Part shown: piece after piece, positions 1 through 8,506 of the stretch
Position numbering within the stretch: the first letter of the stretch is position 1
Layout: every line of letters begins with the position of its first letter
Assembly (NCBI GenBank): GCA_027621295.1
Contig: JAQCBR010000028.1
Span: forward strand, 1-38,042
From: Planctomycetota bacterium
Lineage (GTDB): Bacteria > Planctomycetota > UBA1135 > UBA2386
Reading direction: 5' to 3'
DNA: 38,042 bases
Made by a program: the position numbers and the translations under genes
Notes under the pieces: generated by a model
Seen by the model: only the letters and a program-made list of their open reading frames with translations
Told to the model about the DNA's origin: nothing
The model's database searches: none

Positions 1-1
1 C

Positions 2-706
2 GAGGCGCGAGAGGTCTCGATCCGCCCGGTCGCCTCGGTGCGCGGTCTGCTCTACGACGAGTGGGTCGCTGCCAATCGCGCCCGCGTCGAGGAGCTTTCC
101 GACGGTCGCCTCGGATACCTGCACATCCAGGGCATGAACATGCCGAGCTTCCGCCAGATGGAGGAGGACCTCCACTTCGCGGGCTACGGCAAGGACGGCA
201 TCGTGATCGACGTCCGGTTCAACGGCGGCGGCAGCACGACCGACCACGTTCTCACGGCGCTGACGCAGCCGCGCCACGCGATCACGGTCACCCGCTCGTC
301 CGGGACCGGCTACCCGCAGGACCGGAAGGTCTACGCGTCGTGGCAGAAGCCGATCGTCCTGATGTGCAACGAGCACTCGTTCTCGAACGCGGAGATCCTC
401 GCCCACGCGATCCGCACGTTGGGGCGGGGCCCGGTCGTCGGGATGCGGACCGCGGGCGGCGTGATCTCGACCGGCAGCGCCACGCTGCTCGACGGCAGCA
501 CGGTCCGGATGCCCACGCGCGGCTGGTACGTGCTGGGCACGGGGAAGGACATGGAGCTCAATGGCGCGATGCCGGACGAGGCCCTGTGGAACGATCCTGC
601 GTCCGGCGACCGCCAGCTCGAGGCGGCCGTGGCACGGCTCCGCGCCGAAGCCGACGCGCAGACCGCCGACCCGACCCCGGTTCCGGCGGCCGCCGAACGC
701 CGCTGA
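2..706 (+). CDS. Tricorn-like / S41 family serine peptidase, C-terminal part (5' end outside window)
   Basis: The frame is open from base 2 and ends at TGA 704-706, so only the last 234 or so residues are present. The visible part matches the catalytic core of S41 (tail-specific/tricorn) peptidases: a segment reading GRLGYLHIQGMN, then IVIDVRFNGGGSTTDH, then NEHSFSNAEI, in which the second serine is the likely nucleophile, and GMRTAGGV after it. Family knowledge: such proteins degrade peptides, often after secretion, and tricorn-like forms carry beta-propeller and PDZ parts upstream, which would lie before this window. The C-terminus is an Ala/Pro-rich low-complexity tail. The gene converges on the thioesterase gene, with a 16-bp hairpin between them. 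The family call is firm; tricorn versus plain carboxy-terminal processing peptidase is an inference. Confidence 0.85.
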   Translation, partial: EAREVSIRPVASVRGLLYDEWVAANRARVEELSDGRLGYLHIQGMNMPSFRQMEEDLHFAGYGKDGIVIDVRFNGGGSTTDHVLTALTQPRHAITVTRSSGTGYPQDRKVYASWQKPIVLMCNEHSFSNAEILAHAIRTLGRGPVVGMRTAGGVISTGSATLLDGSTVRMPTRGWYVLGTGKDMELNGAMPDEALWNDPASGDRQLEAAVARLRAEADAQTADPTPVPAAAERR

Positions 707-712
707 AGGTCG

Positions 713-758
713 GCGCGTCGGGTTCGGGTGCGCGTCCACGCCCCCGAACCCGACGCGC
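713..758. terminator. Bidirectional GC hairpin between two convergent genes
   Basis: A perfect 16-bp inverted repeat (arms 713-728 and 743-758, loop 14 nt) lies 6 nt after the S41 peptidase stop and 1 nt from the thioesterase stop on the other strand. There is no T-tract on either side. Its position between convergent stop codons makes a bidirectional terminator the simplest reading. Confidence 0.75.
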
Positions 759-759
759 A

Positions 760-1164
760 TCAGCCGTCCTGCAGATCTTCGTGCTCGGCGAAGGTGCGCC
801 GCGCGTCCGCGGGAATCGGAATGCTGCGGTGGGCCTCGTCCACCCAGACCAGGGTTGCCCGGGCCTCGGCGAGCGTGATGCCGTCGTGGGAGATCCCGTA
901 GGTCATGTCGAAGCTCTTCGTGCCGAGCCGGACGACCCTGGCTTCGACATCGACCACCATGCCCGGCCGAGCGGGACGCACGAAGCGGATCGTCGAGGTC
1001 CCGAGCAGGAACGGGAACGACGTGCCCCGCAGCAGTCCGAGGCTTCCGAAGTAGGCGAACCGCGCCTGCTCGACGACGGTCATGTAGACGGCGTTGTTGA
1101 CGACTCCCTGGAGGTCGGCGTCGTTCCAGCGAAGCGTTTCCCGGTGGACGAACGGTCGGCGCAT
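760..1164 (-). CDS. Acyl-CoA thioesterase, 4-hydroxybenzoyl-CoA thioesterase (hot-dog) family
   Basis: This encodes 134 residues, the usual size of a single hot-dog domain of the YbgC/4HBT/FadM type, which hydrolyses acyl-CoA thioesters in the cytoplasm. The N-terminal motif is RWNDADLQGVVNNAVY, with Asp17 at the place of the catalytic aspartate of 4HBT enzymes. The usual GHVNN that follows is GVVNN here, so the conserved histidine is replaced by valine. The central helix VEQARFAYFGSLGL and strand TIRFVRPARPG follow family order. The start is the ATG at 1164; no longer start gives recognisable sequence. The substrate cannot be predicted. The gene diverges from the HtrA-like protease gene with a 114-nt gap. 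Confidence 0.85.
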   Translation of the reverse strand: MRRPFVHRETLRWNDADLQGVVNNAVYMTVVEQARFAYFGSLGLLRGTSFPFLLGTSTIRFVRPARPGMVVDVEARVVRLGTKSFDMTYGISHDGITLAEARATLVWVDEAHRSIPIPADARRTFAEHEDLQDG

Positions 1165-1278
1165 CCCGGGCAATGTAGCGACGCGGCCGGCGCAGCCGAA
1201 ACCTCGCATCCACAGCCGTCCCGTTGGACGATCTGCGCCTGCGGGAGCAATCCCTTTCCGCGTGCGTCGAGGCTGCCT

Positions 1279-2706
1279 GTGATCCAGACCATCCGAACCG
1301 GGGCGGCGTTGGCCGCAGTCCTGATCCCGTGGTCGGCGTCCGCCGACCTCCGCTCGCAGGGTCTCGCGCCGCCGACGTTGCTGGAAGGACTCGCTCCGGA
1401 CCCCGCCGAGCTGGACCTCCGGACGACCCCCGTCGTGCGTGCGGTGGGACGTGCAGCGGACTCGGTCGTCTCGATCTACGTGCTCGACTCCGCGCGGAGC
1501 GATCCACGCCGCGCGGTCGAGGGCCAGGGCTCGGGAGTCGTCATCGACACGAGCGGCCTCGTGATCACCAACTGGCACGTCGTCGCGCCAGCGGTCTCTG
1601 CGCCGAGCCGCCTCCGTCTCCAGGCGAGACTCCGGGACGAACGGCACTTCGACGCGACGATCCTGTCCTACTCTCCGGAGAACGACCTCGCGCTCCTGCA
1701 GCTCGAGCTCGGCGGGCAGACCGTGCAGGCCGCCCAGGCCGGGCGTTCGGATTCGCTGATGATCGGCGAGACGGTGATCGCGATCGGCAATCCCCAGGGC
1801 CATGCGAACACCGTGACCGTCGGGGTTCTGTCGGCTGAGGATCGACAGATCACGGTCCGCGCGCCCGACGGTCAGGTCCGGGCCTACGACGGCCTGCTGC
1901 AGACCGATGCGGCGATCAACCGCGGCAACAGCGGCGGAGCGCTCCTGGACATCACAGGCAAGCTGATCGGGATCAACAACGCGATGGCCAGCGATGCGGA
2001 GAACATCGGCTTCGCGATTCCCGTGGACACGGTGAAGCAGGTCTTCGAGAGCGTGCTGCTGTCCTCGGACAATCTGACCAACGTCTGGATCGGCCTCACG
2101 GTCGAGGACGGAGACGAGGGCGCACTCGTCGCCGAGTTGGTGCCCTTCGGTCCCGCGGCACGGGCCGGTATCCGACCCGGTGACCGGGTTCGCCAGGTGC
2201 TGGGCCAGGAGGTCCGGACCAAGCTGGATTTCACCCGCGCGGTCTCGGGCGGGCGCGCGGGGCGTCCCATGCCGCTCGTCATCGAGCGGGGCGGACAGCG
2301 GGTCCGGCTCGAGGCGATGGCGATGAGTGGCGTCGAGCGCGACCTCGCGCTCCGGACCGGGCTTCTCGTCGAGGTCGTCCAGCCGGACGACGACTCGGAG
2401 CTCCTGCAGCGGGCGACGCGGGCGTTCTACGCGGGGATGGGACGGTCCCGGGTGCCCCTGCTGCCGCTGGCCATCCGTGTCCGCGGCGTCGTTCCCGACT
2501 CGCCTTCGGCCGAACTCGGCTGCGAGGTCGGAGACCTCCTGCTCGGCACGAGCGTGCGCGACTTCTTCGGGAATCGTCCGCTCGCGTTCCGTTCGATCGA
2601 GGACCTCGCGGACCGCGCACGCGACGCCTCCGGCCGCAAGCTCCGCATCATCGTGCTCCGCGGTGACCAGTCGCTCGAAGGCGAGCTCGACGTCAAGCGC
2701 CTGTGA
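1279..2706 (+). CDS. HtrA/DegP-like trypsin-fold serine protease with PDZ domains, secreted
   Basis: This encodes 475 residues from GTG 1279, chosen because a GAGG box lies 6 nt upstream and the first 23 residues form a signal peptide ending in ASA. The protease domain has the full triad: His100 in TNWHVV, Asp136 in ENDLALLQL and Ser218 in NRGNSGGALL. A first PDZ domain follows at about residues 270-360 (PAARAGIRPGDRVRQVLG) and a second, more divergent, PDZ-like region at about 400-475 (SPSAELGCEVGDLLLGT). Family knowledge: HtrA proteins degrade or chaperone misfolded envelope proteins. The gene converges on the 499-residue unknown protein. The family is certain; a housekeeping envelope stress role is an inference. 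Confidence 0.9.
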   Translation: MIQTIRTGAALAAVLIPWSASADLRSQGLAPPTLLEGLAPDPAELDLRTTPVVRAVGRAADSVVSIYVLDSARSDPRRAVEGQGSGVVIDTSGLVITNWHVVAPAVSAPSRLRLQARLRDERHFDATILSYSPENDLALLQLELGGQTVQAAQAGRSDSLMIGETVIAIGNPQGHANTVTVGVLSAEDRQITVRAPDGQVRAYDGLLQTDAAINRGNSGGALLDITGKLIGINNAMASDAENIGFAIPVDTVKQVFESVLLSSDNLTNVWIGLTVEDGDEGALVAELVPFGPAARAGIRPGDRVRQVLGQEVRTKLDFTRAVSGGRAGRPMPLVIERGGQRVRLEAMAMSGVERDLALRTGLLVEVVQPDDDSELLQRATRAFYAGMGRSRVPLLPLAIRVRGVVPDSPSAELGCEVGDLLLGTSVRDFFGNRPLAFRSIEDLADRARDASGRKLRIIVLRGDQSLEGELDVKRL

Positions 2707-2737
2707 TCGGGACCCGGAAGTCGAGCCGGTGGCCCGA
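2707..2737. terminator. Weak inverted repeat between convergent genes
   Basis: TCGGG at 2707-2711 can pair with CCCGA at 2733-2737, with CCGG/CCGG pairing inside. It starts directly after the protease stop and ends 3 nt before the stop of the minus-strand gene. The stem is imperfect, so this is only a candidate. Confidence 0.3.
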
Positions 2738-2740
2738 GGT

Positions 2741-4240
2741 TCAGCGGAACACCCACTCGCAGCGCGCGGCTATCGAGAAGCGGGTCGCCAGATCGTCGTG
2801 GCGCGGGTCCAGCGCGCCGTCCAACGCGGACGAGATGCCTCTTCGGCGCAGTGCGTCGCGGAGTGCCGCCGGGGTCAGTCCTTCGAGGAGGAGGTAGCCC
2901 TCGGCGATCCCGGATGACCGCGTCGCGGACACGACGCGGCCGTCGGCGAGTGTGACCGACACCGGGACACCCGGCTCGCCGGAGCCCAGCAGTTCGGCCG
3001 CCAGCTGGCGGACCGTGTCCACGACCTCCGCTGCGCGGGGGTCGCCGCTGCGCGCCGCGCGCAGGCTGAGCGCGGGGACGGCGATGCCCAGCGACAGCCA
3101 CAGCCGGTCGCGGTAGGTGCGCCCTGCGCGCGTCTCGCCCTCGCCGTAGCGCAGGCAGCGGAACACCGGGTCGAAGCGCCCCAGGATCCGGTCGGCGACC
3201 GCATCCGCTCCGCGACGGAGCGGCGGCAGGTCGATCTCCAGGAGCGTCCGCTCCAGCTCGTGCAGCGGCCACGCCTCGTCCCGGAGGCGATCGCGCGGGC
3301 CGACCTCCGGCTCCGGCGTCGTGACGCGGGCAGCCAGCGCGCGTGCGATCCCGAGGCCGGCGTCGAAGATCTCCCGCTCCCCGAACACGGCACCCGTCAG
3401 CAGGAGCCCGGTCGTCCACACGTGTCCTGGCTCGGGGCGCGCGACGCGGTGCCCCGGCCCGTGCCGGAACGGCAGGCCGCTCGTCGCGTCGATGTCGACG
3501 TCCACGGCGTGGCGTGCCGCGGCGAAGGCCCGCGACAGGCAGCCGGGATCCGACTCGCAGAGCGCGAGACGCAGCAGCCCGAGCGTCGTGTCGAACTCCA
3601 GATTGGTGACGGTCTCCCCGTCCCCGCCGCGCACGAAGTCGCCCGGGAACGGATCTTCGGGATCGACCCCGAGTCGCGTCACCGCGTCGATGAGCGCCCG
3701 CCGGTGGGTTCGGCCGGTGCCGTCCGCCCGCGGCAGCAGTCCGACACGGCGCCACTCGGCGCCGGAGATGCGGACGCGTGACCGGCGCGCCAGCACGCTC
3801 CCGCCATCCTCGAAGCGGCGAACCGGTCCCCGCCCATCCTCGAGCACGGTGCTGAGGACGCGACGATCGACCGTTCCATCGGCCCAGGTGTCGACTTCGA
3901 CCCGTTCGCTCCCGTCCTCGGACGTGAGCAGGGTCGTCTCGCGCGAGCAGACCGCTCCGGACACGCCCCCCGGGATCGGACCCGCCCCCCCCAGCAGCAG
4001 GCGCCCGGGCCCGTCGTGCCCGCAGACCTCGACCACGATCCAGAGCGCCTTTCCGTCCCACCCCGGCACCTCCTGGAGCAAGCGCCACTGCATGGCTGCG
4101 CCGGGGTCACCGACGAGGCGGATGCCTTGTTGGAGGGCTGCGACCGGGACCTTCCATCCGAAACGAACGGGGTCGTCGCCGCCGTCCACCGAGAAGGTGA
4201 GCAGGGTCTGGACGCCGACCAGAGCAGCTTCGAGCAACAT
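2741..4240 (-). CDS. Uncharacterised 499-residue protein, possibly helical-toroid C-terminal half
   Basis: I do not recognise this protein. The start is ATG 4240, preceded by AAGGA three bases away; no plausible start lies between it and the Nudix stop at 4321. The N-terminal third looks beta-rich (alternating hydrophobic strands such as ALWIVVEV and VDTWADGTVDRRVL). From about residue 240 on it is helix-rich, with pieces such as NLEFDTTLGLLRLAL and HVWTTGLLLTGAVFGE that resemble helical hairpins of (alpha/alpha)n toroid enzymes (polysaccharide lyases, epimerases, unsaturated glucuronyl hydrolases). It lacks a signal peptide. It is the last gene of the minus-strand unit with the amidotransferase, glycosyltransferase and Nudix genes, which makes a carbohydrate-related role plausible but unproven. 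Confidence 0.75.
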   Translation of the reverse strand: MLLEAALVGVQTLLTFSVDGGDDPVRFGWKVPVAALQQGIRLVGDPGAAMQWRLLQEVPGWDGKALWIVVEVCGHDGPGRLLLGGAGPIPGGVSGAVCSRETTLLTSEDGSERVEVDTWADGTVDRRVLSTVLEDGRGPVRRFEDGGSVLARRSRVRISGAEWRRVGLLPRADGTGRTHRRALIDAVTRLGVDPEDPFPGDFVRGGDGETVTNLEFDTTLGLLRLALCESDPGCLSRAFAAARHAVDVDIDATSGLPFRHGPGHRVARPEPGHVWTTGLLLTGAVFGEREIFDAGLGIARALAARVTTPEPEVGPRDRLRDEAWPLHELERTLLEIDLPPLRRGADAVADRILGRFDPVFRCLRYGEGETRAGRTYRDRLWLSLGIAVPALSLRAARSGDPRAAEVVDTVRQLAAELLGSGEPGVPVSVTLADGRVVSATRSSGIAEGYLLLEGLTPAALRDALRRRGISSALDGALDPRHDDLATRFSIAARCEWVFR

Positions 4241-4320
4241 CCATCCTTGGTGGGGCGCACCGCCCCGACGGGTGCGCAGAGACGCCCCGACGGCCGCACG
4301 CTGACCGCGCCGGGGCCCCG

Positions 4321-4818
4321 TCAGGAGCCCGCAGCGTCGTCCCAGATCGAATGGAACGACGAGCCCCCGTGCCGGAGCCACGTCAGGAAGCTGTCGTGGT
4401 AGGGCGCCCGCAGGGCTTCCTCGAGCTCGTCCCGACCGAACCAGCGCACGTCGAGGATCTCGGCGCAGGCCGCCGGCTCCCCGCGCCACGCGTCGACGGC
4501 GAAGAAGAACGAGCGCCACGCGTATTCGCGCCGACCACAGCGCCGCTTCTCCCCTTCCTGGAAGAACAGGAACCGGCTGTCCCCTGCCGGTTCGATGCCG
4601 ATCTCCTCGCCGAGCTCGCGCACGAGCGCTTCCTCGAGGAGCTCACCGGGCTCGACCTGTCCGCCGGGCAGGTCCCAGGTCAGCACCTCCAGGCCACCGA
4701 CGATGCGTCGGTTCTGCACCATCAGGATCCGCTCGTCCCGCTGGAGGAGTCCGAACGCGCCCACGAAGTCGGCGCGCCTGAGGTGCGGCTCACGGAAGTC
4801 CTCGGGATCGCCGCTCAT
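4321..4818 (-). CDS. Nudix hydrolase
   Basis: This encodes 165 residues. The complete Nudix box is visible: G-QVEPG-E, seven residues, then RELGEEIGI, fitting GX5EX7REUXEEXGU and giving the Mg-binding glutamates. Flanking strands (ILMVQNRR, LTWDLPGG, YAWRSFFFAVDAW) fit the fold. Nudix enzymes hydrolyse a nucleoside diphosphate linked to another moiety; the substrate here is unknown. The ATG at 4818 overlaps the glycosyltransferase stop in ATGA, so the two genes are probably translationally coupled. Its place after a glycosyltransferase might suggest handling of nucleotide sugars, which is inference. Confidence 0.88.
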   Translation of the reverse strand: MSGDPEDFREPHLRRADFVGAFGLLQRDERILMVQNRRIVGGLEVLTWDLPGGQVEPGELLEEALVRELGEEIGIEPAGDSRFLFFQEGEKRRCGRREYAWRSFFFAVDAWRGEPAACAEILDVRWFGRDELEEALRAPYHDSFLTWLRHGGSSFHSIWDDAAGS

Positions 4819-5948
4819 CGCGCCCCCGACAGCGCGGCACTCGGCACACAGCGCGCGTAGATCGCGGTCAGCCGCTCGGCGATCCGGACCGGGTCACAGT
4901 CGGCGACGAGTCGAGCCGCGCCTGCCCCGGCGCGGGTCGGGGCTTCGAGGTGGCGTCGCACGGCGTCCGCGAGTCCGTCGAAGCCCGCCTCCGCGGGCGC
5001 CAGCCTCGCGACGCCGTCGTACGCGGCGAGATCGGTCAGACCCGGCACGGCGAAACCGATCGTCGGCACGCCGCTCGCCGCTGCCTCCACCGCGACGACC
5101 GGGAAGCCCTCGCGACGGCTCGGCAGCACGAGGGCGTCGAGCGCGTCGAGCACCGGGCGCACGTTCTCGCGCGGACCGAGGAAGTGCAGGTTCGGCGGGG
5201 CGACCTGGGTCAGCGCCCTCTCGAGCGGTCCTGCTCCGACGACGTAGGCATCCACCTCCGGGAACGCAGAGGCGACGTCCACGAACCACTCGGGGCGCTT
5301 GATCGGAACCAGCCGCCCGACGAAGCCCAGCGCCAGTGCACCCGGCCTGCGTCCGGGCAGGGTGTCGGCATCCGTCGCGCGGATCGTCGCGGTCGAGACC
5401 GCCGGCAGCACCACCTCGGCGCCGCTGGCGATCCCGAGCGCCGCGAGCTCATCCCGACAGGAGGCGCTGACTGCGAGACTGGCGCTGCGGCGTCTGCCGA
5501 CCCATCGCTCCGCCTGCCTGGCGAGAGAGGAGCCGAAGCGGCCCGCGTAGTCGCGGACGACGAGGCCGTGGAACGTGTGGACGACCGGGGCGCGCGCCGC
5601 GAGACAGCCGACGACGCCGGCCTTGCTGGTGTGCGTGTGGACGACGTCCGGAGACCAGGCATCCAACGAGCGACGTACGTTGCGGATCGCGGTCACGTCC
5701 TGGAACGGTGACACCCGCCGTGCGAGGCCGGGCACCTCGACGAAGCCGACGGCTCCCTGGCGACAGGAGCGCAGATCGACCCGCGGAATGCCGGCCGCCT
5801 CGAGATCGACCGCGGGCTCGTCCGGTCCGCACGTGCCGCAGAGCAGCAGCGTCTCGACGCCCTGAGCGCGGTGCGCATGCCAGAGCGCGACCGCCTGCCG
5901 CGTCGGTCCGCCCAGATTCGGGCGGGTCAGGAGCCGCGCCACCCTCAT
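4815..5948 (-). CDS. Glycosyltransferase family 4 (GT-B fold)
   Basis: This encodes 377 residues. The N-terminal Rossmann half begins MRVARLLTRPNLGGP, a typical GT4 acceptor-domain start with the glycine loop, and includes DVVHTHTSKAGVVG and VVHTFHGLV. The C-terminal half has GFVGRLVPIKRPEWFVD, YVVGAGPLER and PSRREGFPVVAVEAAASG, the usual nucleotide-sugar region with the EX7E-like stretch. It is a retaining transferase that would add a sugar from a nucleotide donor, in the cytoplasm or at the inner membrane face. Its ATG overlaps the stop of the asparagine synthetase-like gene (ATGA), and its stop overlaps the Nudix start in the same way. Sugar and acceptor are not predictable. Confidence 0.92.
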   Translation of the reverse strand: MRVARLLTRPNLGGPTRQAVALWHAHRAQGVETLLLCGTCGPDEPAVDLEAAGIPRVDLRSCRQGAVGFVEVPGLARRVSPFQDVTAIRNVRRSLDAWSPDVVHTHTSKAGVVGCLAARAPVVHTFHGLVVRDYAGRFGSSLARQAERWVGRRRSASLAVSASCRDELAALGIASGAEVVLPAVSTATIRATDADTLPGRRPGALALGFVGRLVPIKRPEWFVDVASAFPEVDAYVVGAGPLERALTQVAPPNLHFLGPRENVRPVLDALDALVLPSRREGFPVVAVEAAASGVPTIGFAVPGLTDLAAYDGVARLAPAEAGFDGLADAVRRHLEAPTRAGAGAARLVADCDPVRIAERLTAIYARCVPSAALSGAR

Positions 5949-7759
5949 TCCGCGCTCTCCGTCGGGGCGCCGGTCGCCTCGAACGCACGGAGCGCGAGCT
6001 CCAGCGCCACGAGGACGTAGAGCGGGTGGCCGAGGTCCATTTGGCCGCTGCGGTGGAGGTCGAGCATCCGCCGCACACCATCCCGCTTGACGTGGTCCCT
6101 CGCCAGCGTGCGTTCCTCGGTGAGAACCTGGACGAGCACACCGTCTCCACGCAGCGCGCGATCGACCGGGGACGCGAACCCTCGCTTCGGCTGATCGAAG
6201 TGCCCGTCGGGCAAGCGCGCGGCGAAGCTGTCCCGGAGCGGTCGCTTGCCGAGGATGCGTCGCCCGTCGGGTTCGCAGGCTTCGACCGAACCAGTGACCT
6301 CGGGATCCAGGAACGGACATCGCCCCTCGACCCCTGCCGCGAGCGTCGCGACGTCGAGCTTGGGAAGCAGGTCGCCTCGGAGATAGGCGATCCGGTCGAC
6401 CCGCCTCGCTGCCTCGAGGCACGTGGGCGCGCCTCTGGCGACGGTGTTCGTGATCCCCACGGCGTGGCGGGCGTTCGACACCGCGTCGACGAAGCCGGGG
6501 GGCGCGACTTCGAGGAGCGCGTCGTAGGCGGGGCGCGATGTCAGCGCTCGCCACGCCCGCGCATGCCGGCGCATCGAGAGCCGCGGCCCGGGCAGGGGAA
6601 GCCGCAGGCCGGGCAATCGCGCGGCAGCGCGGTGTCGCGGGTAGCCGAGCAGGAGCTCGTCCGCCCCCTCGCCGGACAGCAGCACGCGCGTGCCGTCCGC
6701 AGCGACGCGCCGGGCGAGAGCATGGACGGCGACCACGGACGGGTCCGGCAGAGGCATGCCATGCGCGCGGACGAGATCGGGCAGCGCGTCGAACGCATCC
6801 ACATCGACCTCGATCTCGACGAGCCGGAAGCCGAACCGAGCCGCGACCGCACGGGCGCGCTGCGTCTCGCCGTCATCCTCCCGGGAGCCGCGCGCGTGGT
6901 AGGCGGTCGGGAGGCGTCCATCCGGTGCGTCGTCGTTCGCCCGATCCGACAGGCATGCCGCGAGGCATGCGCTGTCGATCCCGCCCGAGAGCGCGAGCCC
7001 GACCGGGACCTCGGCCGTCGCGCACCGCGCCGCCGCGCGGCGTAGCGCGGTCTCCAGGTCTCCTCCGTGGAAGCTCGTGTCGCGGGCGGCGTGGTCCACC
7101 GCGGTCGGTGCACGACCGGCACGCGCGTGCCAGATGCCCGGCGGCAGGAGCGTCGCCGTGAACCCACGGCAGCGGAAAGCCCAGTCCTCCTCGAGGACGA
7201 GCCCGAACCGGAGGGTCCGCGCGATGGCCTCCGGGCCAGGGCCCTCCCATGCGTCGCCCAGGTTTCCCGCGACGATCCGGAGCGCCGAGCGCGTGGACGC
7301 GAAAGCATGGATCGCCCCCCGGTCGTCCGTGAGCACCCAGAGCGGCTTCTCCCCCTCGGGATCGCGACCGAGCCAGATCTCTCCCGTCTGCGGGTCTGCG
7401 ATCGCGAACGCGTAGGGGCCGGTGAAGCCTGCCAAGCCAGCTGCTCCCTGCTCCTCGAGCGTCAGCAGCAGAAGCTCCGCATCGTTCCGCGTTCGGCTCT
7501 TGCCGCGGTAGCGGGGCCACGCGGACTGCGCCGAAGTCAGCGCCCCGTTCAGCGCCGCGACGCGCTCGGTCCGCGGGCAGACGATCGGCTGATCCGCGCC
7601 GAGATCGGAGATCCGTAGCCTCGCCACGCCCATCCAGAACGCACCCGCATCGAGGAGGCGCAGGGCATCACGACCTCGCCAGCGCAGCGCGTCGAGCGCG
7701 GCCTCGGCCTGACGCCGGTCGGGACAGAGGGTCTTCTGGGCGCCGAGGATCCCACACAC
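5945..7759 (-). CDS. asnB: Asparagine synthetase B-like glutamine amidotransferase
   Basis: This encodes 604 residues in the usual AsnB order: N-terminal Ntn glutaminase followed by the ATP-pyrophosphatase synthetase domain. The GTG start is fixed by the catalytic Cys2 (MCGILGA). Other glutaminase marks are RWRGRDA, Asn71-Gly72, NDAEL and GRDPEGEKPL. The synthetase P-loop is SGGIDS at 258-263, with LSGEGADELLLGYPR later and GVEGRCPFLD further on. Several glutaminase motifs are off consensus (RWRGRD for RHRGPD, LNGAL for NGEIYN), as in amidotransferases of surface-polysaccharide or specialised-metabolite clusters rather than housekeeping AsnB. The partner glycosyltransferase overlaps its stop. 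Whether free asparagine or another amide is made is open. Confidence 0.9.
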   Translation of the reverse strand: MCGILGAQKTLCPDRRQAEAALDALRWRGRDALRLLDAGAFWMGVARLRISDLGADQPIVCPRTERVAALNGALTSAQSAWPRYRGKSRTRNDAELLLLTLEEQGAAGLAGFTGPYAFAIADPQTGEIWLGRDPEGEKPLWVLTDDRGAIHAFASTRSALRIVAGNLGDAWEGPGPEAIARTLRFGLVLEEDWAFRCRGFTATLLPPGIWHARAGRAPTAVDHAARDTSFHGGDLETALRRAAARCATAEVPVGLALSGGIDSACLAACLSDRANDDAPDGRLPTAYHARGSREDDGETQRARAVAARFGFRLVEIEVDVDAFDALPDLVRAHGMPLPDPSVVAVHALARRVAADGTRVLLSGEGADELLLGYPRHRAAARLPGLRLPLPGPRLSMRRHARAWRALTSRPAYDALLEVAPPGFVDAVSNARHAVGITNTVARGAPTCLEAARRVDRIAYLRGDLLPKLDVATLAAGVEGRCPFLDPEVTGSVEACEPDGRRILGKRPLRDSFAARLPDGHFDQPKRGFASPVDRALRGDGVLVQVLTEERTLARDHVKRDGVRRMLDLHRSGQMDLGHPLYVLVALELALRAFEATGAPTESAE

Positions 7760-7816
7760 GCGGGCGAGCTTAGCGAGCGGCCCGGAGCTGGTCGCGAGTC
7801 GGCTGTGCGGGGGTTC

Positions 7817-8311
7817 TCAGCCCACGTGCGCGTACAGCCACATGTGCCAGCCGAACAGCAGCGCGTAGCCCACCAGGACCAGCGCGAGTCCGAGCCTCGC
7901 GAAGCGGAAGTTCTTCGCGATCGTCAGGACGGCGACACAGACCCCGATCCCGACGCTCTTCGCGAGCACGAACGGAAGCGTTCCCTCGCGGATCACCGCG
8001 TCCATCACCGGGTTCAGCTCCTCCCCGCCGAGCGACAGGAAGTACATCGTGAACCACGCGTCGAGGAAGTTGAGCGCGATCACCGCCAGTACGACGAGGA
8101 ACAGCCCGGGTCCGTGGACGTCGACGAACGCCTCGTCGTTCTCGTGCGCACGACGACCACCCGAGCGGCGACGCCCGCCGAAGAACGTGTAGCGCGACAG
8201 CGCGGGCGTCGGGCGCTGGCGACGGTCCGGACCGGCGTAGGCTCTCGGGCCGGCAACGGCCCATGCAGGAACCGGCTCGGCGGCCGGACCACTCCCCCCT
8301 GTGGTGCTCAC
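7817..8311 (-). CDS. DUF5658-family small membrane protein
   Basis: With the GTG at 8311 the protein has 164 residues; a longer GTG start at 8407 would add 32 low-complexity residues. The first part is soluble and rich in Arg (GPDRRQRPTP, GGRRRSGGRR). The second part has three hydrophobic segments: LFLVVLAVIALNFLDAWFT, then PFVLAKSVGIGVCVAVLTI, then LGLALVLVGYALLFGWHMW. The conserved block LNFLDAWFTMYFL followed by ELNPVMDA is typical of DUF5658, a family of unknown function. It lies 57 nt upstream of the amidotransferase gene on the same strand, so it may share its transcript. The start is uncertain. Confidence 0.75.
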   Translation of the reverse strand: MSTTGGSGPAAEPVPAWAVAGPRAYAGPDRRQRPTPALSRYTFFGGRRRSGGRRAHENDEAFVDVHGPGLFLVVLAVIALNFLDAWFTMYFLSLGGEELNPVMDAVIREGTLPFVLAKSVGIGVCVAVLTIAKNFRFARLGLALVLVGYALLFGWHMWLYAHVG

Positions 8312-8506
8312 GCGCGAGTCTACCCCGGGCGTTCCCGTTCGGTCGGAGCGACCAGCGCCGAAATGGGGTGAGCCGCCGCGTGCATCGATGCCAACGGGCC
8401 TATGCACGCGATCCCGAACCGGGACCCGTGCCCCTCCGATACCTCGAGGCCGGTGCGCCGCGAGAAGTCCGAAGACCGCGGGCCGGTTCCGGTCCGGGTC
8501 GTCCGT

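Noticed and set aside
61..1278. Upstream in-frame extension of the HtrA-like protease
   Set aside because: The frame is open, but it runs through the S41 peptidase and thioesterase genes and reads as low complexity. The signal peptide starts at 1279.
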